A DNA stretch of 64,000 bases from Amphritea japonica ATCC BAA-1530 (GCF_016592435.1 NZ_AP014545.1:3666693-3730692), one strand, 5' to 3'. Shown: positions 8,987-18,069, numbered from the stretch's first letter. Notes: generated by a model not told the origin, from the letters alone. Translations and numbers: made by a program.

Positions 8987-10242
8987 TGAAACGCATATTT
9001 ATCCTGCTGCTGGTCATTATGTTTGCCGGCACCTGGCTCGGCCAGAAGATGATCCAGGACTCAGGCTATACTCTGCTTGCCTATGGCCAGACCACGATAG
9101 AAATGAGCCTATGGGTATTTATGGTAATAGCCGTCGCGCTGTTCTTTGCCCTTCACTGGGGCTTAAACCTGCTCAGTCGCTCGCTTAAGTCAGGCACAAC
9201 GCTAAGACTCTGGAGCGGCAGCCGCAAAAGCCGGATCGCCCATAACAAAACCCTTAAAGGTTTAATCGCTCTGTCAGAGGGCAACTGGTGGAAGGCTCAG
9301 CGCTTGCTGACTCTGTCAGCCGATAACGCTGATCTGCCACTGATTAATTATCTGGCTGCCGCCCGTGCAGCACAGGAGCAGGGCGACGACGATGTCTGCG
9401 ATGAACTGTTACAGAAAGCCAGAGCCTCAGCCCCTGAAGCCGAGACAGCCATCGGCATTTTCCACGCAGAGACACAACTTTCCCGCGGACAGCTCGAACC
9501 CTGCCTGGCCACTCTGCTAAATCTGCGAAAGCGCTCACCTAAGCACTCCTATGTGCTCAAACTGCTCCGCAAAGCATATATCCAGCTGGAAGACTGGCAA
9601 GCATTGAAGGCACTGATTCCTGAACTGCGTAAGCAGAAAGCTCTGAAGCCTGAGAAACTCACCAAAACTGAACAGCTATGTTTTCAAAAGCTCCTGGAGC
9701 AGAGCATCGCTCTACCCGACGGCACGGCGGCTGAAGACAAACGTAAAGCACTGGGTGAAACCTGGCATAACATGCCATCCCAGCTAACCAACGACAACGT
9801 CCTTGCCCGCCACTACACCACTCTGCTGGTCGACATCGGCGCGGAAGCCAAAGCTGAGCCCGTACTGAAAGGCCTGATCAAAAGCCAGTGGGATGACGAA
9901 CTAGTGAACCTCTATGGCCGCATTGAAGGAGGCAATCCTAAGAAACAACTGGATACCGCCCGTAGCTGGTTAAAAGACTACCCACTCAACCCCGACCTGC
10001 TACTCACACTGGGCCGCCTGTCACAGCGCAACGAGCACTGGGGCAAAGCCATCACCTACTTCGAACAAAGCCTGGAGCAAAGCCCCAGAGCCGAGACACT
10101 GAGCGAACTGGCACGACTGCTAAACAACCTCGGCGAAACCGATAAAATGCGCGCCCTGATGGAAAGGCATCTGGGGGTTATCGGGGGCGGTTTGCCTGCT
10201 CTGCCGTTGCCTAGCAAAGGGACCAAGATCGCAGCATTATAG
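8986..10242 (+). CDS. hemY: HemY-like TPR protein of the hem operon
   Basis: A 418-residue inner-membrane protein with two N-terminal membrane segments (residues ~3-22 and ~38-62) followed by TPR-like helical repeats, for example LLTLGRLSQRNEHWGKAITYFEQSL near residues 345-370 (listed here in part). The N terminus MKRIFILLLVIMFAGTWLG and the motif ALSEGNWWKAQRLL are typical of HemY_N proteins. This is the proteobacterial HemY, unrelated to the Bacillus oxidase of the same name. Its role in haem metabolism is not settled. It overlaps hemX by one base and ends the operon. A CTAG-type repeat begins directly after the stop. Confidence 0.92.
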   Translation: MKRIFILLLVIMFAGTWLGQKMIQDSGYTLLAYGQTTIEMSLWVFMVIAVALFFALHWGLNLLSRSLKSGTTLRLWSGSRKSRIAHNKTLKGLIALSEGNWWKAQRLLTLSADNADLPLINYLAAARAAQEQGDDDVCDELLQKARASAPEAETAIGIFHAETQLSRGQLEPCLATLLNLRKRSPKHSYVLKLLRKAYIQLEDWQALKALIPELRKQKALKPEKLTKTEQLCFQKLLEQSIALPDGTAAEDKRKALGETWHNMPSQLTNDNVLARHYTTLLVDIGAEAKAEPVLKGLIKSQWDDELVNLYGRIEGGNPKKQLDTARSWLKDYPLNPDLLLTLGRLSQRNEHWGKAITYFEQSLEQSPRAETLSELARLLNNLGETDKMRALMERHLGVIGGGLPALPLPSKGTKIAAL

Positions 10243-10313
10243 TCGCTAGAACGCAGCAAAAAGCGCTGCTTGCTAGACGTCGCTTCGCGACTTGCTCGTG
10301 GCTAGAAAAAGCG
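10243..10313 (-). repeat. CTAG modular hairpin repeat, copy A
   Basis: Read on the minus strand it contains TTTTTCTAGC, a short linker, GAGCAA, the stem-loop GTCGC-GAA-GCGAC, the linker GTCTAGCAA, a second stem GCAGC...GCTGC and a GTTCTAGC end. It aligns base for base with copy C, except that C has one extra module. It starts at the base after the hemY stop codon and ends just before a terminator. Confidence 0.75.
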
Positions 10314-10318
10314 TAAAG

Positions 10319-10345
10319 AGAAGAGAGCCTAGGCTCTCTTTTTTG
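10319..10345 (+). terminator. Rho-independent terminator of the hem operon
   Basis: Near-perfect palindrome AAGAGAGCCTAGGCTCTCTT (10321-10340) followed by a T-run. It sits after CTAG repeat copy A, so the repeat would be in the 3' untranslated part of the hem mRNA. Confidence 0.85.
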
Positions 10346-10589
10346 TTTTTGGGCGTTCTTATTACGGTCAGAATTAACCCTTTGATTTAATTGAACCTGA
10401 GACTTATGCTAGAAAATAGATAAAAGCAGGGAAGCTGCCTCTAGAGTTCACTACAACACTGTAGAACAACTCTCTTCATGTTAGCTATCCTGCTGATATA
10501 TAAAACCAAAGTAATCTTTAGCTAATTAAATCTTAGGAATTATAGTGCCAAGGGGCTCTATAACTAGCTGTTAAATTCTAGGGAAGAAC
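10346..10589. other. AT-rich gap upstream of the HNH-like gene
   Basis: No gene was seen. The only structure noted is an imperfect dyad at 10443-10473 (AGAGTT ... AACTCT with an inner TTC/GAA match), about 115 bases before the next start codon; it could be an operator but nothing supports this directly. Confidence 0.4.
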
Positions 10590-11258
10590 ATGAAGTGTTG
10601 GGCGAAAAACGTATCTCCCTGTTGTAATAAGCAATCTAGCGAGCACTATATCTCAAAGGGACTTTTCAGCGATAAGATGCTTTTCGTTGAAAATGCTCCT
10701 TTTCTTGGTGGAGCTAGTAAAGAGATTTCAAAGGCTTCTCTAACTAGAAATTGCCTGTGCAAGAGGCATAATGAAAGGCTTTCCATATATGATGCTGAAG
10801 CGATTCATTATGGAGAATCTCTGAGGTATTGCTTAGAGCTATCTATCAAGAGAAGAAAATCAAACGCAAGAAAGTTCAGTCTGCACACAAAAAGTATCAA
10901 TTACGATCGTTTCAATCGTTGGTTCTTAAAAACCTACTTGGGTTTAGCTGAATTCTTCAGATATGACTCGGCAATAGACAAAGAAGAATTAGCAAAGCTA
11001 GTGTATTCAGAAACCTCTATTAAGCACTACCTGCATTTAGAAGTGGCAATGGAAATACAAGAGGACTTCCAAATAAAGGAATCTGTATCTATCGCGCCAT
11101 TAGAGAAAAATGAGAAGACAATCGGCATGCAAGTAGAGCTATATGGTATCCGACTTAATGGAGTATTCTCAGATAGACCTGAACATATTCAGAAACCTAT
11201 CAAAATAAGGTTTAATGAGCATAAACAAGGCCCATCTTGCATGGTCAAGTTCGGATGA
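10590..11258 (+). CDS. Putative HNH-like / zinc-binding accessory protein
   Basis: A 222-residue protein of unknown function. The N-terminal ~70 residues hold closely spaced Cys3, Cys11, Cys12, the motif SSEHYISKGLF (16-26), then CLCKRHNERLSIYDAEA (55-71). This pattern (CxxC-like pair, S-x-E-H-x-I, then C-x-C-x-x-H-N-x-x-L-S) resembles divergent HNH endonuclease or zinc-binding folds found in phage and defence-related proteins. The rest has no motif I recognise. Base composition is clearly more AT-rich than the flanking hem and ubiD genes, and CTAG and other dyad repeats surround it, suggesting horizontal gain. A GGAAG ribosome site precedes the ATG. Nuclease activity is a guess; a transcription-related zinc protein is equally possible. 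Confidence 0.55.
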   Translation: MKCWAKNVSPCCNKQSSEHYISKGLFSDKMLFVENAPFLGGASKEISKASLTRNCLCKRHNERLSIYDAEAIHYGESLRYCLELSIKRRKSNARKFSLHTKSINYDRFNRWFLKTYLGLAEFFRYDSAIDKEELAKLVYSETSIKHYLHLEVAMEIQEDFQIKESVSIAPLEKNEKTIGMQVELYGIRLNGVFSDRPEHIQKPIKIRFNEHKQGPSCMVKFG

Positions 11259-11300
11259 ATTTAACAAGGGCCAGCAATGGACCTGCAAATCTGTCACTTA

Positions 11301-11351
11301 AATTGCTGGCGCAATTACGTGCCATAGATCAATGGGGTCAGAGTCATTGAT
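11301..11351. repeat. Two short dyads downstream of the HNH-like gene
   Basis: AATTGC-TGGC-GCAATT at 11301-11316 and ATCAATG-GGGTCAGAGT-CATTGAT at 11328-11351. The second, with the core GGGTCAGAGTCATTGAT, looks like sequence I associate with transposase- or REP-linked repeats of marine gammaproteobacteria (from memory, not verified). Confidence 0.45.
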
Positions 11352-11442
11352 TTTCTAGCAGTGTAACGACCGATTTTTCTAGCAAGGGCGCAGCCCGTCT
11401 AGCAAGCAACGTGCTCTTCGTTGCGGTCTTCGTTCTTAGACG
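11351..11442 (+). repeat. CTAG modular hairpin repeat, copy B
   Basis: Plus-strand TTTTTCTAGCAAGGGC-GCA-GCCC (stem-loop), linker GTCTAGCAAG, then stem GCAACG...CGTTGC and an altered tail CGTTCTTAGACG. A shorter CTAGCA-type segment precedes it (11354-11370). It matches copy C except for loss of one module. Confidence 0.7.
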
Positions 11443-11476
11443 TGGCAGGATTTCTTGAGCTGTTTGCCGGATTAAA

Positions 11477-11540
11477 CTGCACAATCAGGCATCTGGATTA
11501 CGACCAATCCCCCGAGTTACACACCTACTTAATTGTGCAG
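11477..11540. repeat. Inverted repeat CTGCACAAT / ATTGTGCAG (possible MITE remnant)
   Basis: Nine-base perfect inverted repeat (11477-11485 and 11532-11540) separated by 46 bases, each arm bordered by a TTAA-containing AT stretch on the outside. No coding potential lies inside. It is compatible with a tiny degenerate miniature element, but could be chance. Confidence 0.35.
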
Positions 11541-11565
11541 AAAAATTAACCTCTGAGTTACTCAT

Positions 11566-11597
11566 GCTACATCGCCGTGGGGGCACAGCTCCTACAA
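11566..11597 (-). repeat. REP-like solitary repeat
   Basis: On the minus strand it starts TTGTAGGAGCTGTGCCCCCA and continues CGGCGATGTAGC. The GTAGGAGC...GGCGATG layout resembles the Pseudomonas-type REP consensus (GTAGGAGC followed by a hairpin and GCGATG). Only one copy was seen in the window. Confidence 0.4.
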
Positions 11598-11598
11598 C

Positions 11599-11627
11599 AA
11601 AAAAGAGAGCCATCGGCTCTCTTTTTT
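11599..11627. terminator. Bidirectional rho-independent terminator
   Basis: Stem AAAAAAGAGAGCC / GGCTCTCTTTTTT with loop ATC. It can end transcription from the reductase gene (minus) and from the plus-strand island gene. Its stem AGAGAGCC is the same as in the terminator at 10319-10345. Confidence 0.9.
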
Positions 11628-11631
11628 CTAT

Positions 11632-11717
11632 GCTCTTTCTAGCAAGGGCGAAGCCCGTCGAGCAAGTCGCGCAGCGACATCTAGCAAGCAACGCGCTCTT
11701 CGTTGCGTTCTAAAGAC
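11632..11717 (+). repeat. CTAG modular hairpin repeat, copy C
   Basis: The fullest copy. Modules in order: TTTCTAGCAAG, hairpin GGGC-GAA-GCCC, GTCGAGCAA, hairpin GTCGC-GCA-GCGAC, ATCTAGCAA, hairpin GCAACG...CGTTGC, GTTCTA. It lies between the reductase stop codon (minus strand) and the terminator at 11599-11627, so it is in that gene's 3' untranslated region, antisense-oriented like copy A relative to hemY. Confidence 0.75.
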
Positions 11718-11719
11718 GC

Positions 11720-12757
11720 TTACTTCTTCCGGGGCGCGTAAGCAAAGACGTCAGAATGAATCTGTTCGTCCTGCAAACCTTTGGCCTCACACGCGTCGGC
11801 CAGCGCATAAACCATGCCCGGTGAGCCACTGGTGAAGATCTCAACATTCTCAAAGTTGTCAAAATCAGCCACGATGGCATCCGGCAGTAACGCGCTGCGA
11901 CCGGACCAACCGGGGCTATTGTCTGGCTCGCTAACAACCAGATGAACGTGAACATTAGTATGTTCAGCAGCCCACTGCAAAGGCAGTTTCTCCAGATAGA
12001 AATCCGCTTCTACCCGGGCGCCCCAGTAGATATGAATCGGGTTTGTAACCTGATTCGCCAACAGGTGTTCTGCGATGCTCTTAATCTGCGAAAAGCCAGT
12101 ACTGGCAGCGGCCAGAACGATTACTTTATCGGCGGCCAGCTGACTGGCTTCCAGATAACAGTCACCTTTTGGCAGTTCGATCTTCACGCTGGAGTTATTC
12201 TTCAGGTGATCCATGATCGCCATCGACAACTCACCTTCCGGCGTACAACGGATATGTAGTTCGATATCGCTACTGAAGTCCGGTGCACTGCCGATAGAAA
12301 AAGCGGCGCGACGCGCATCGGGTAGAATCAGTTCAAGATACTGTCCCGCATGAAACTCTGTTGCCTGACGACCGGTAACCGGCAGATGCAGGCGCACCCG
12401 GTACACTTCTTCATTTAGCGACTCTACCGACGCAATATCACAAACCAGTTCTTTCACTTGTATCTCTCCAGGGCGTAATAACCCTTTTATTCTCACCCGA
12501 ATATCACTGCAAGGGACGGCGGTACAGGCAAATATTTGCGCTGGCGTCTGCCCCTCTTCTAACTGCAGCGCCAGCTCAGGGTAGCGCTGCTGTACACTGC
12601 CACGTAGCAGTGTTGTTTTACAAATTTCACAGACCCCGTTACGACAACTGAAACGCATCGTATAGCCGGCATTTCGTAAGCTATCCAGTACCGGTAAACC
12701 CGGCTCTGCACTAACTTCATGGGTATCGTTAACGGTGATAGTAAAACGATCACTCAA
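11720..12757 (-). CDS. 2Fe-2S ferredoxin-type NAD(P)H-flavin reductase
   Basis: A 345-residue electron-transfer protein. The N terminus is a plant-type ferredoxin domain with the cluster motif [17 protein letters not shown] (C38, C43, C46) and a fourth Cys in IFACTAVP. A flavin-binding beta barrel ([20 protein letters not shown], with the RxxS-like FAD motif) and an NAD-binding domain follow. Such proteins pass electrons from NAD(P)H via FAD to a 2Fe-2S centre; the gene is often annotated as CDP-6-deoxy-glucoseen reductase-like next to ubiD. It starts at a TTG at 12757 that overlaps the ubiD stop by eight bases, so coupling to ubiD is likely. The electron acceptor is unknown. Confidence 0.88.
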   Translation of the reverse strand: MSDRFTITVNDTHEVSAEPGLPVLDSLRNAGYTMRFSCRNGVCEICKTTLLRGSVQQRYPELALQLEEGQTPAQIFACTAVPCSDIRVRIKGLLRPGEIQVKELVCDIASVESLNEEVYRVRLHLPVTGRQATEFHAGQYLELILPDARRAAFSIGSAPDFSSDIELHIRCTPEGELSMAIMDHLKNNSSVKIELPKGDCYLEASQLAADKVIVLAAASTGFSQIKSIAEHLLANQVTNPIHIYWGARVEADFYLEKLPLQWAAEHTNVHVHLVVSEPDNSPGWSGRSALLPDAIVADFDNFENVEIFTSGSPGMVYALADACEAKGLQDEQIHSDVFAYAPRKK

Positions 12758-14231
12758 GCGGTATACCTAATTGATCCCAGATGTCGTCTACCCGTTGCTT
12801 CACTTCAGGAGTCATCACAATCGGTTCGCCCCACTCACGCTCTGTCTCACCGGGCCACTTGTTGGTGGCATCCATTCCCATCTTCGAGCCCAGTCCGGAG
12901 ACCGGTGAAGCAAAATCCAGATAGTCGATCGGAGTGTTGTCGATCATGGTGGTATCCCGAATCGGGTCCATCCGTGTAGTGATCGCCCAGATAACGTCAT
13001 TCCAGTCCCGGGCATTAATATCATCATCACAAACAATGACAAATTTGGTATACATAAACTGCCGCAGGAAGGACCAGACGCCCAACATCACCCGCTTAGC
13101 GTGACCCGGATACTGCTTCTTCATGGTCACGACCGCCATTCGGTAAGAACAGCCTTCCGGTGGCAGGTAAAAATCGGTAATTTCAGGAAACTGCTTCTGC
13201 AAAATGGGGACAAACACCTCATTCAGCGCCACACCCAGTACCGCAGGCTCATCCGGTGGACGGCCGGTATAAGTGCTGTGATAGATAGGGTCAGGCCTGT
13301 GAGTAATACGCTCAACGGTAAACACCGGAAAGCTATCCACCTCATTGTAGTATCCGGTATGGTCACCAAAAGGACCTTCATCGGCCATCTCTTCAGGGTC
13401 GATATAACCCTCGAGGATGAACTCTGCACTGGCAGGCACTTGCAGGTCGCTGCCAATGCATTTGGTAATTTCAGTTTTACCACCGCGCAGCAAGCCGGCA
13501 AACGCATATTCTGACAAGGTATCCGGTACCGGCGTCACCGCACCTAAAATCGTCGCAGGATCGGCCCCTAGCGCAACGGCTACCGGGAAATTTTCCCCTG
13601 GATGCTGCTCTTTCCACTCACGGAAATCCAACGCTCCACCCCGATGGGACAACCAGCGCATGATCAGCTTATTTTTACCGATCACCTGCTGCCGGTAGAT
13701 GCCCAGATTCTGACGTTCTTTGTAAGGCCCTTTGGTGATCACCAGCGGCCAGGTAACGAGCGGGCCAGCATCCCCGGGCCAGCAACGCTGTACCGGAATA
13801 GTCCCCAGATCAACAGCGTCCCCTTCAATAACATGAGTCTGACAGGCCGCATTACGGACCTTCTTCGGCCCCATATTCAGCACCTGCTTGAAGATCGGCA
13901 GCTTTTCCCAGGCGTCTTTCATCCCTTTGGGCGGCTCTGGCTCTTTCAACATCGCCAATAACTTGCCCACTTCTCTCAGGCTGGAAACATCTTCCTGTCC
14001 CATCCCCAGCGCCACGCGCTTAGGAGTCCCAAACAGGTTAGCCAGTACGGGATAGTCATAGCCTTTAGGATTTTCAAACAGCAGCGCAGGGCCTTCCGCG
14101 CGTAACGTGCGATCGCAGATCTCAGTCATTTCCAGATCGGGATCAACTTCCGTCGTAATACGTACCAACTCACCCTTCTGCTCCAGGCTGTTGATAAAGT
14201 CGCGCAGGTCTTTATATTTCAGATTTGACAT
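12750..14231 (-). CDS. ubiD: UbiD family decarboxylase (3-octaprenyl-4-hydroxybenzoate carboxy-lyase)
   Basis: A 493-residue prenylated-flavin-dependent decarboxylase acting in ubiquinone synthesis. It begins [20 protein letters not shown]. Typical stretches: [43 protein letters not shown] and [19 protein letters not shown]. The ATG at 14231 is preferred over the slightly upstream one because it matches the family N terminus. It needs UbiX for cofactor prenylation; ubiX is not in the window. The position next to rho and trxA matches Pseudomonas. Its stop overlaps the reductase start. Confidence 0.95.
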   Translation of the reverse strand: MSNLKYKDLRDFINSLEQKGELVRITTEVDPDLEMTEICDRTLRAEGPALLFENPKGYDYPVLANLFGTPKRVALGMGQEDVSSLREVGKLLAMLKEPEPPKGMKDAWEKLPIFKQVLNMGPKKVRNAACQTHVIEGDAVDLGTIPVQRCWPGDAGPLVTWPLVITKGPYKERQNLGIYRQQVIGKNKLIMRWLSHRGGALDFREWKEQHPGENFPVAVALGADPATILGAVTPVPDTLSEYAFAGLLRGGKTEITKCIGSDLQVPASAEFILEGYIDPEEMADEGPFGDHTGYYNEVDSFPVFTVERITHRPDPIYHSTYTGRPPDEPAVLGVALNEVFVPILQKQFPEITDFYLPPEGCSYRMAVVTMKKQYPGHAKRVMLGVWSFLRQFMYTKFVIVCDDDINARDWNDVIWAITTRMDPIRDTTMIDNTPIDYLDFASPVSGLGSKMGMDATNKWPGETEREWGEPIVMTPEVKQRVDDIWDQLGIPLE

Positions 14232-14244
14232 AGTTTTCAGCAAT

Positions 14245-14274
14245 AAAAAAGGGCAAGCCGTAAGCTTACCCTTT
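14245..14274 (-). terminator. Rho-independent terminator downstream of rho
   Basis: On the minus strand, AAAGGGTAAGC pairs with GCTTGCCCTTTTTT across a short loop, between the rho stop and the ubiD start. It separates rho from ubiD, so the two are not one simple operon. Confidence 0.8.
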
Positions 14275-14291
14275 CAGAACAGAGATATGAA

Positions 14292-15551
14292 TCAGGAACG
14301 ACGCATAGAGAGGAAGAATTCGTCGTTCGTTTTGAAGTCTTTCAGCTTATCAAGTACAAACTCGATAGCAGCAGAATCTTCCATAGGATCCAGCAGCTTA
14401 CGCAGAATCCACATCCGCTGCAGCTCCTCTTCCGAAGTCAGCAGATCTTCACGACGCGTACCTGAGCGACGGATATTGAAGGCTGGGTAAACCCGCTTCT
14501 CCGCTACTTTACGGTCCAGATGTACTTCAGAGTTACCGGTACCTTTAAATTCTTCGAAGATAACTTCATCCATCTTCGAACCGGTATCAACCAATGCCGT
14601 AGCGATGATAGTCAGGCTACCACCCTCTTCGATGTTACGCGCAGCACCGAAGAAACGCTTAGGGCGCTCCAATGCGTGCGCATCTACACCACCAGTAAGT
14701 ACTTTACCGGATGATGGAATCACGGTGTTGTAAGCTCGGGCCAGACGCGTAATAGAGTCTAGCAGGATCACTACATCCTTCTTATGCTCGGTCAGACGCT
14801 TAGCCTTCTCCAGCACCATTTCAGCAACCTGGACGTGACGTGAAGGCGGTTCATCGAAGGTCGACGCTACCACTTCACCACGGACTGTCCGCTGCATTTC
14901 GGTAACTTCCTCAGGACGCTCATCAATCAGCAGTACGATAAGATGAACTTCTGGGTTATTACGGGTAATCGAGTTAGCGATATTCTGCAACATCAGCGTC
15001 TTACCCGCTTTAGGCGGCGACACCAACAATGCACGCTGGCCTTTACCCATCGGGCAAACCAGATCGATAACACGGGCAGTCAAATCTTCTGTACTACCGT
15101 TACCCTGTTCCATTTTCAATCGATCCTGCGCAAACAGCGGCGTCAGGTTTTCAAATAGAATCTTATTCTTAGCATTTTCCGGCTTATCAAAGTTGATCTG
15201 ATCAACTTTTAACAACGCGAAATAGCGTTCGCTGTCTTTCGGCGGTCGAATCTTACCGGAGATAGTGTCACCGGTACGCAGATTAAACCGGCGAATCTGG
15301 CTCGGTGATACGTAGATATCATCAGGGCCCGCAAGGTATGAGCCTTCCGCTGACCGCAGGAAGCCAAAGCCATCCTGCAGGATTTCCAATACGCCATCAC
15401 CATATATGTCTTCGCCACCTTTAGCATGACGCTTAAGGATCGAAAAAATCACATCTTGTTTACGGGAACGACCGAGGTTATCAAGCCCCATCTCTTTTGC
15501 TATTTTTAGCAGTTCGGGAACGCTTTTCTTTTTAAGTTCAGTAAGATTCAT
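14292..15551 (-). CDS. rho: Transcription termination factor Rho
   Basis: A 419-residue hexameric RNA helicase. N-terminal Rho_N helices ([20 protein letters not shown]), the cold-shock-like RNA-binding domain with GFGFLRS, then the ATPase: Walker [12 protein letters not shown], Walker [14 protein letters not shown]-type segment ([14 protein letters not shown]), Q-loop [13 protein letters not shown] and R-loop [10 protein letters not shown]. The start at 15551 matches the family length; an upstream in-frame start would add 17 residues. It carries no insertion domain. No strong ribosome site is seen, which fits the autoregulated leaders known for rho genes. Confidence 0.97.
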   Translation of the reverse strand: MNLTELKKKSVPELLKIAKEMGLDNLGRSRKQDVIFSILKRHAKGGEDIYGDGVLEILQDGFGFLRSAEGSYLAGPDDIYVSPSQIRRFNLRTGDTISGKIRPPKDSERYFALLKVDQINFDKPENAKNKILFENLTPLFAQDRLKMEQGNGSTEDLTARVIDLVCPMGKGQRALLVSPPKAGKTLMLQNIANSITRNNPEVHLIVLLIDERPEEVTEMQRTVRGEVVASTFDEPPSRHVQVAEMVLEKAKRLTEHKKDVVILLDSITRLARAYNTVIPSSGKVLTGGVDAHALERPKRFFGAARNIEEGGSLTIIATALVDTGSKMDEVIFEEFKGTGNSEVHLDRKVAEKRVYPAFNIRRSGTRREDLLTSEEELQRMWILRKLLDPMEDSAAIEFVLDKLKDFKTNDEFFLSMRRS

Positions 15552-15754
15552 AGGTATATGTGTAGGAAGACAGGTCAAGGCCTTGAGCGGAACAGCTAGC
15601 ACCGTTCAGGTCAGATTGATTTGAATAAAGAAACCAGGTTTCTGGCACAGAAATAAATATTTGGAGAAGACACTATAATGCGTTGATCAAAAAGAGTCCA
15701 GTAAATCAGGGAGCAAACCATGATCTCGGTCACTCCCTATAATTTTAGTATCTT

Positions 15755-16081
15755 TTAGATACTATCTTCGATAAATGCAGCCAACTGAGACTTAGACAAC
15801 GCCCCGACTTTGGTCGCTTCAACCGCGCCATCTTTAAACAACATCAGCGTTGGAATACCGCGGATACCAAACTTTGGTGGCGTTTCATTATTCTCATCGA
15901 TATTCAGCTTACAGACTTTCAGCTTACCATCGTAATCTTTAGCGATCTCTTCCAGAACCGGCGCAATCATTTTACAAGGACCACACCACTCTGCCCAGTA
16001 ATCAACCAGTACCGGCCCTTCCGCTTTCAATACATCGTCTTCGAAGGAGGTATCAGTCACGTTAACAATATTTTCACTCAT
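15755..16081 (-). CDS. trxA: Thioredoxin 1
   Basis: A 108-residue cytoplasmic dithiol reductase with the active site WCGPCK (Cys33, Cys36) after VDYWAEW, and the cis-proline segment [13 protein letters not shown]. It is the standard single-domain thioredoxin. An AGAGGC ribosome site lies ahead of the ATG. It is divergent from ppx (242 bases apart) and lies ~200 bases upstream of rho on the same strand, the usual Pseudomonas-like order. Confidence 0.97.
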   Translation of the reverse strand: MSENIVNVTDTSFEDDVLKAEGPVLVDYWAEWCGPCKMIAPVLEEIAKDYDGKLKVCKLNIDENNETPPKFGIRGIPTLMLFKDGAVEATKVGALSKSQLAAFIEDSI

Positions 16082-16323
16082 ACAAAGCCTCTACCGTGAG
16101 ATTCACTCAAATATAATATCCACCGATCATACCACTGTCTTTAAACGGTTGTGAATACTCGGGCGCATTGAACAACATTTATACGCATTCGATAATGCCG
16201 CGGCAGTGATGCGAATAGCGCTGAAAGCCACTGTAAGTTACAGCTAGCTATCACAAGGCTATACTCTAATCAGTCATCATTATCTGGTAAGCTAACCCAA
16301 ACAACACCTTGAACCCTATCTAT

Positions 16324-17841
16324 ATGAATCAAGAAACTGCCAGTTTTAACCCTTCAGAATCCTCCCTGTTAGCGGCTATCGACCTGGGCTCTAACAGCTT
16401 TCATATTGTCGTTGCCAAACTGGTCCAGGGGGAACTTCAACCCATCGATCTGTTGTCCGACAAAGTTCAACTGGCTGCGGGCCTTGATGAAAACCGGATG
16501 TTAACCCCGGAAGCCCGGCAACGAGGGCTTGACTGCCTGGAACGGTTCGCCCAACGGGTGCGGGATATACCAGAACAACAGATCAGAATTGTAGGCACCA
16601 ACGCACTGCGGGAAGCGGTCAACAGTGATGAATTTATCCAAGACGCCGAAAAACTGATGGGCTGCTCCATTGAAGTGATTGCCGGAATTGAGGAAGCACG
16701 GCTAATCTATCTTGGGGTTTCCCACACCCTGGCCGGTAACCATGGCCGCAGGCTGGTGATCGACATTGGCGGCGGCAGCACCGAGTTTGTCATCGGCGAA
16801 CGCTTTGAACCCCTTGAACTGGAAAGCCTTGAGATGGGCTGTGTTAGTTTCAATAAGCGCTACTTTGCCGACGGAGTTATTAGTGAGAAAAGCTTTCAGC
16901 TGGCGGTTTTTGGCGCACTGCGGGAACTGCTCAGCATTAAACGCAAGTATCGCCAACAGGGCTGGGAGGATTGCGTTGGCTCTTCCGGCACTATAAAAGC
17001 GGTGCGCAATGCCTGTATTGCACTGGGCTATTCCACTGACAAAATTACCGCATCAGCCTTACAACAGCTGAAAGAAAAAATTCTTAGTTACAACCATGTG
17101 GACGAGATCGACATTGAAGGCCTGAAAGAACAGCGTCGCGCCGTATTTCCTGCGGGCATCGCTATTTTATCCGCCGCATTTGAGTCTCTGGGCATTAAAG
17201 AGATGAGCTTATCAGAAGGGGCCCTGCGAGAAGGTTTGCTCTACGATATGGCAGGACGCCTACGCCATGAAGATGTGCGGGAACGCAGTATCAACGCGAT
17301 GATACAGCGCTACCATGTCGATCAGGAGCAGGCGGGGCGGATTGAGCAAACCGCTCTCATAGCTCTGACCCAGGTGCGGGATAACTGGCACCTTGAGGAT
17401 AACGAATACCATAACATGCTCAGCTGGGCCGCCCGCTGTTGCGAATGCGGCCTGACAATCGCCCATAGCCAATACCACAAACACAGCGCCTATCTACTGC
17501 TCAATTCAGACCTGCCAGGCTTTACGAAACGACAACAGGTTCAGCTGGCAGCGATGGTTCGGGACCACCGACGCAAGTTTTCCCTTGCAGGCTTTGAGCA
17601 GATGCCCGCACGAGAAAGCAAGCACTTCAGTCGCCTGACCATACTCCTCAGACTCGCCTTTGTTCTACACCGTAACCGCAGTCGCGAACGCCTGCCCGCG
17701 TTTTATCTGAGCGCCGACAAAAATGAACTCTCTCTCCGCTTTCCTGACAACTGGCTCAGCCATCAACCCCTGACCCAAACAGATCTGGAGCACGAAGCCG
17801 CTTATCTCGCGAATGCGGGGTTCTCTCTTACGTTTAAGTAG
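16324..17841 (+). CDS. ppx: Exopolyphosphatase (Ppx/GppA family)
   Basis: A 505-residue enzyme that removes terminal phosphates from polyphosphate. The ASKHA-fold phosphate loops are clear: AAIDLGSNSFHIVVAK, then GTNALREA and VIDIGGGSTEFVIG. A C-terminal HD-like helical domain follows. The start is taken at ATG 16324; a TTG 15 bases upstream is also possible. Divergent from trxA. The full-length two-module form favours Ppx over the closely related GppA pppGpp phosphatase, but the two are hard to tell apart by eye. The partner ppk is not in the window. Confidence 0.92.
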   Translation: MNQETASFNPSESSLLAAIDLGSNSFHIVVAKLVQGELQPIDLLSDKVQLAAGLDENRMLTPEARQRGLDCLERFAQRVRDIPEQQIRIVGTNALREAVNSDEFIQDAEKLMGCSIEVIAGIEEARLIYLGVSHTLAGNHGRRLVIDIGGGSTEFVIGERFEPLELESLEMGCVSFNKRYFADGVISEKSFQLAVFGALRELLSIKRKYRQQGWEDCVGSSGTIKAVRNACIALGYSTDKITASALQQLKEKILSYNHVDEIDIEGLKEQRRAVFPAGIAILSAAFESLGIKEMSLSEGALREGLLYDMAGRLRHEDVRERSINAMIQRYHVDQEQAGRIEQTALIALTQVRDNWHLEDNEYHNMLSWAARCCECGLTIAHSQYHKHSAYLLLNSDLPGFTKRQQVQLAAMVRDHRRKFSLAGFEQMPARESKHFSRLTILLRLAFVLHRNRSRERLPAFYLSADKNELSLRFPDNWLSHQPLTQTDLEHEAAYLANAGFSLTFK

Positions 17842-17851
17842 CCAGGAATTT

Positions 17852-17923
17852 AGTAGCTAGACGTCACAAAAAGCATGACTTGCTAGACGCGGCTTCGCCG
17901 CTTGCTAGTGGCTAGGAAGAGCG
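17852..17923 (-). repeat. CTAG modular hairpin repeat, copy D
   Basis: On the minus strand: CTTCCTAGCCACTAGCAAG, hairpin GCGGC-GAA-GCCGC, linker GTCTAGCAAG, then GTCATGC...GTGAC and GTCTAGCTAC. Stem bases differ from copy A but pairing is retained. It begins ten bases after the ppx stop, in the same orientation relative to its gene as copy A has to hemY. Confidence 0.75.
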
Positions 17924-18010
17924 GTTATGGAGGAATTCTGGGCTTTTTTGCCCTTAAAGCAATACCTTACAAGGTGTAAAGTAAGCTTACTCTAATCGGG
18001 TGGGTTGAAC

Positions 18011-18060
18011 GTTTTTTCTAGCCACTAGCAAGTCGTGTTCTTTGCGACGTTCTAGCAACT
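18011..18060 (+). repeat. CTAG modular hairpin repeat, copy E (short)
   Basis: TTTTTTCTAGCCACTAGCAAG, then GTCGTGTTCTTTGCGAC (stem GTCG...CGAC) and GTTCTAGCAACT. It has a single hairpin module. It lies just beyond the pckA terminator and is oriented opposite to copy D, giving a head-to-head pair in the ppx-pckA gap. Confidence 0.7.
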
Positions 18061-18069
18061 GATCTAAAC

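Noticed and set aside
13101-13961. Several plus-strand open frames opposite ubiD
   Set aside because: Antisense shadows of the ubiD coding sequence with arbitrary composition.
10243-18060. CTAG repeats considered as a CRISPR array or phage attachment sites
   Set aside because: Spacing is irregular, copies are dispersed in both orientations, the segments between linkers are hairpins rather than spacers, and there are no cas or integrase genes.
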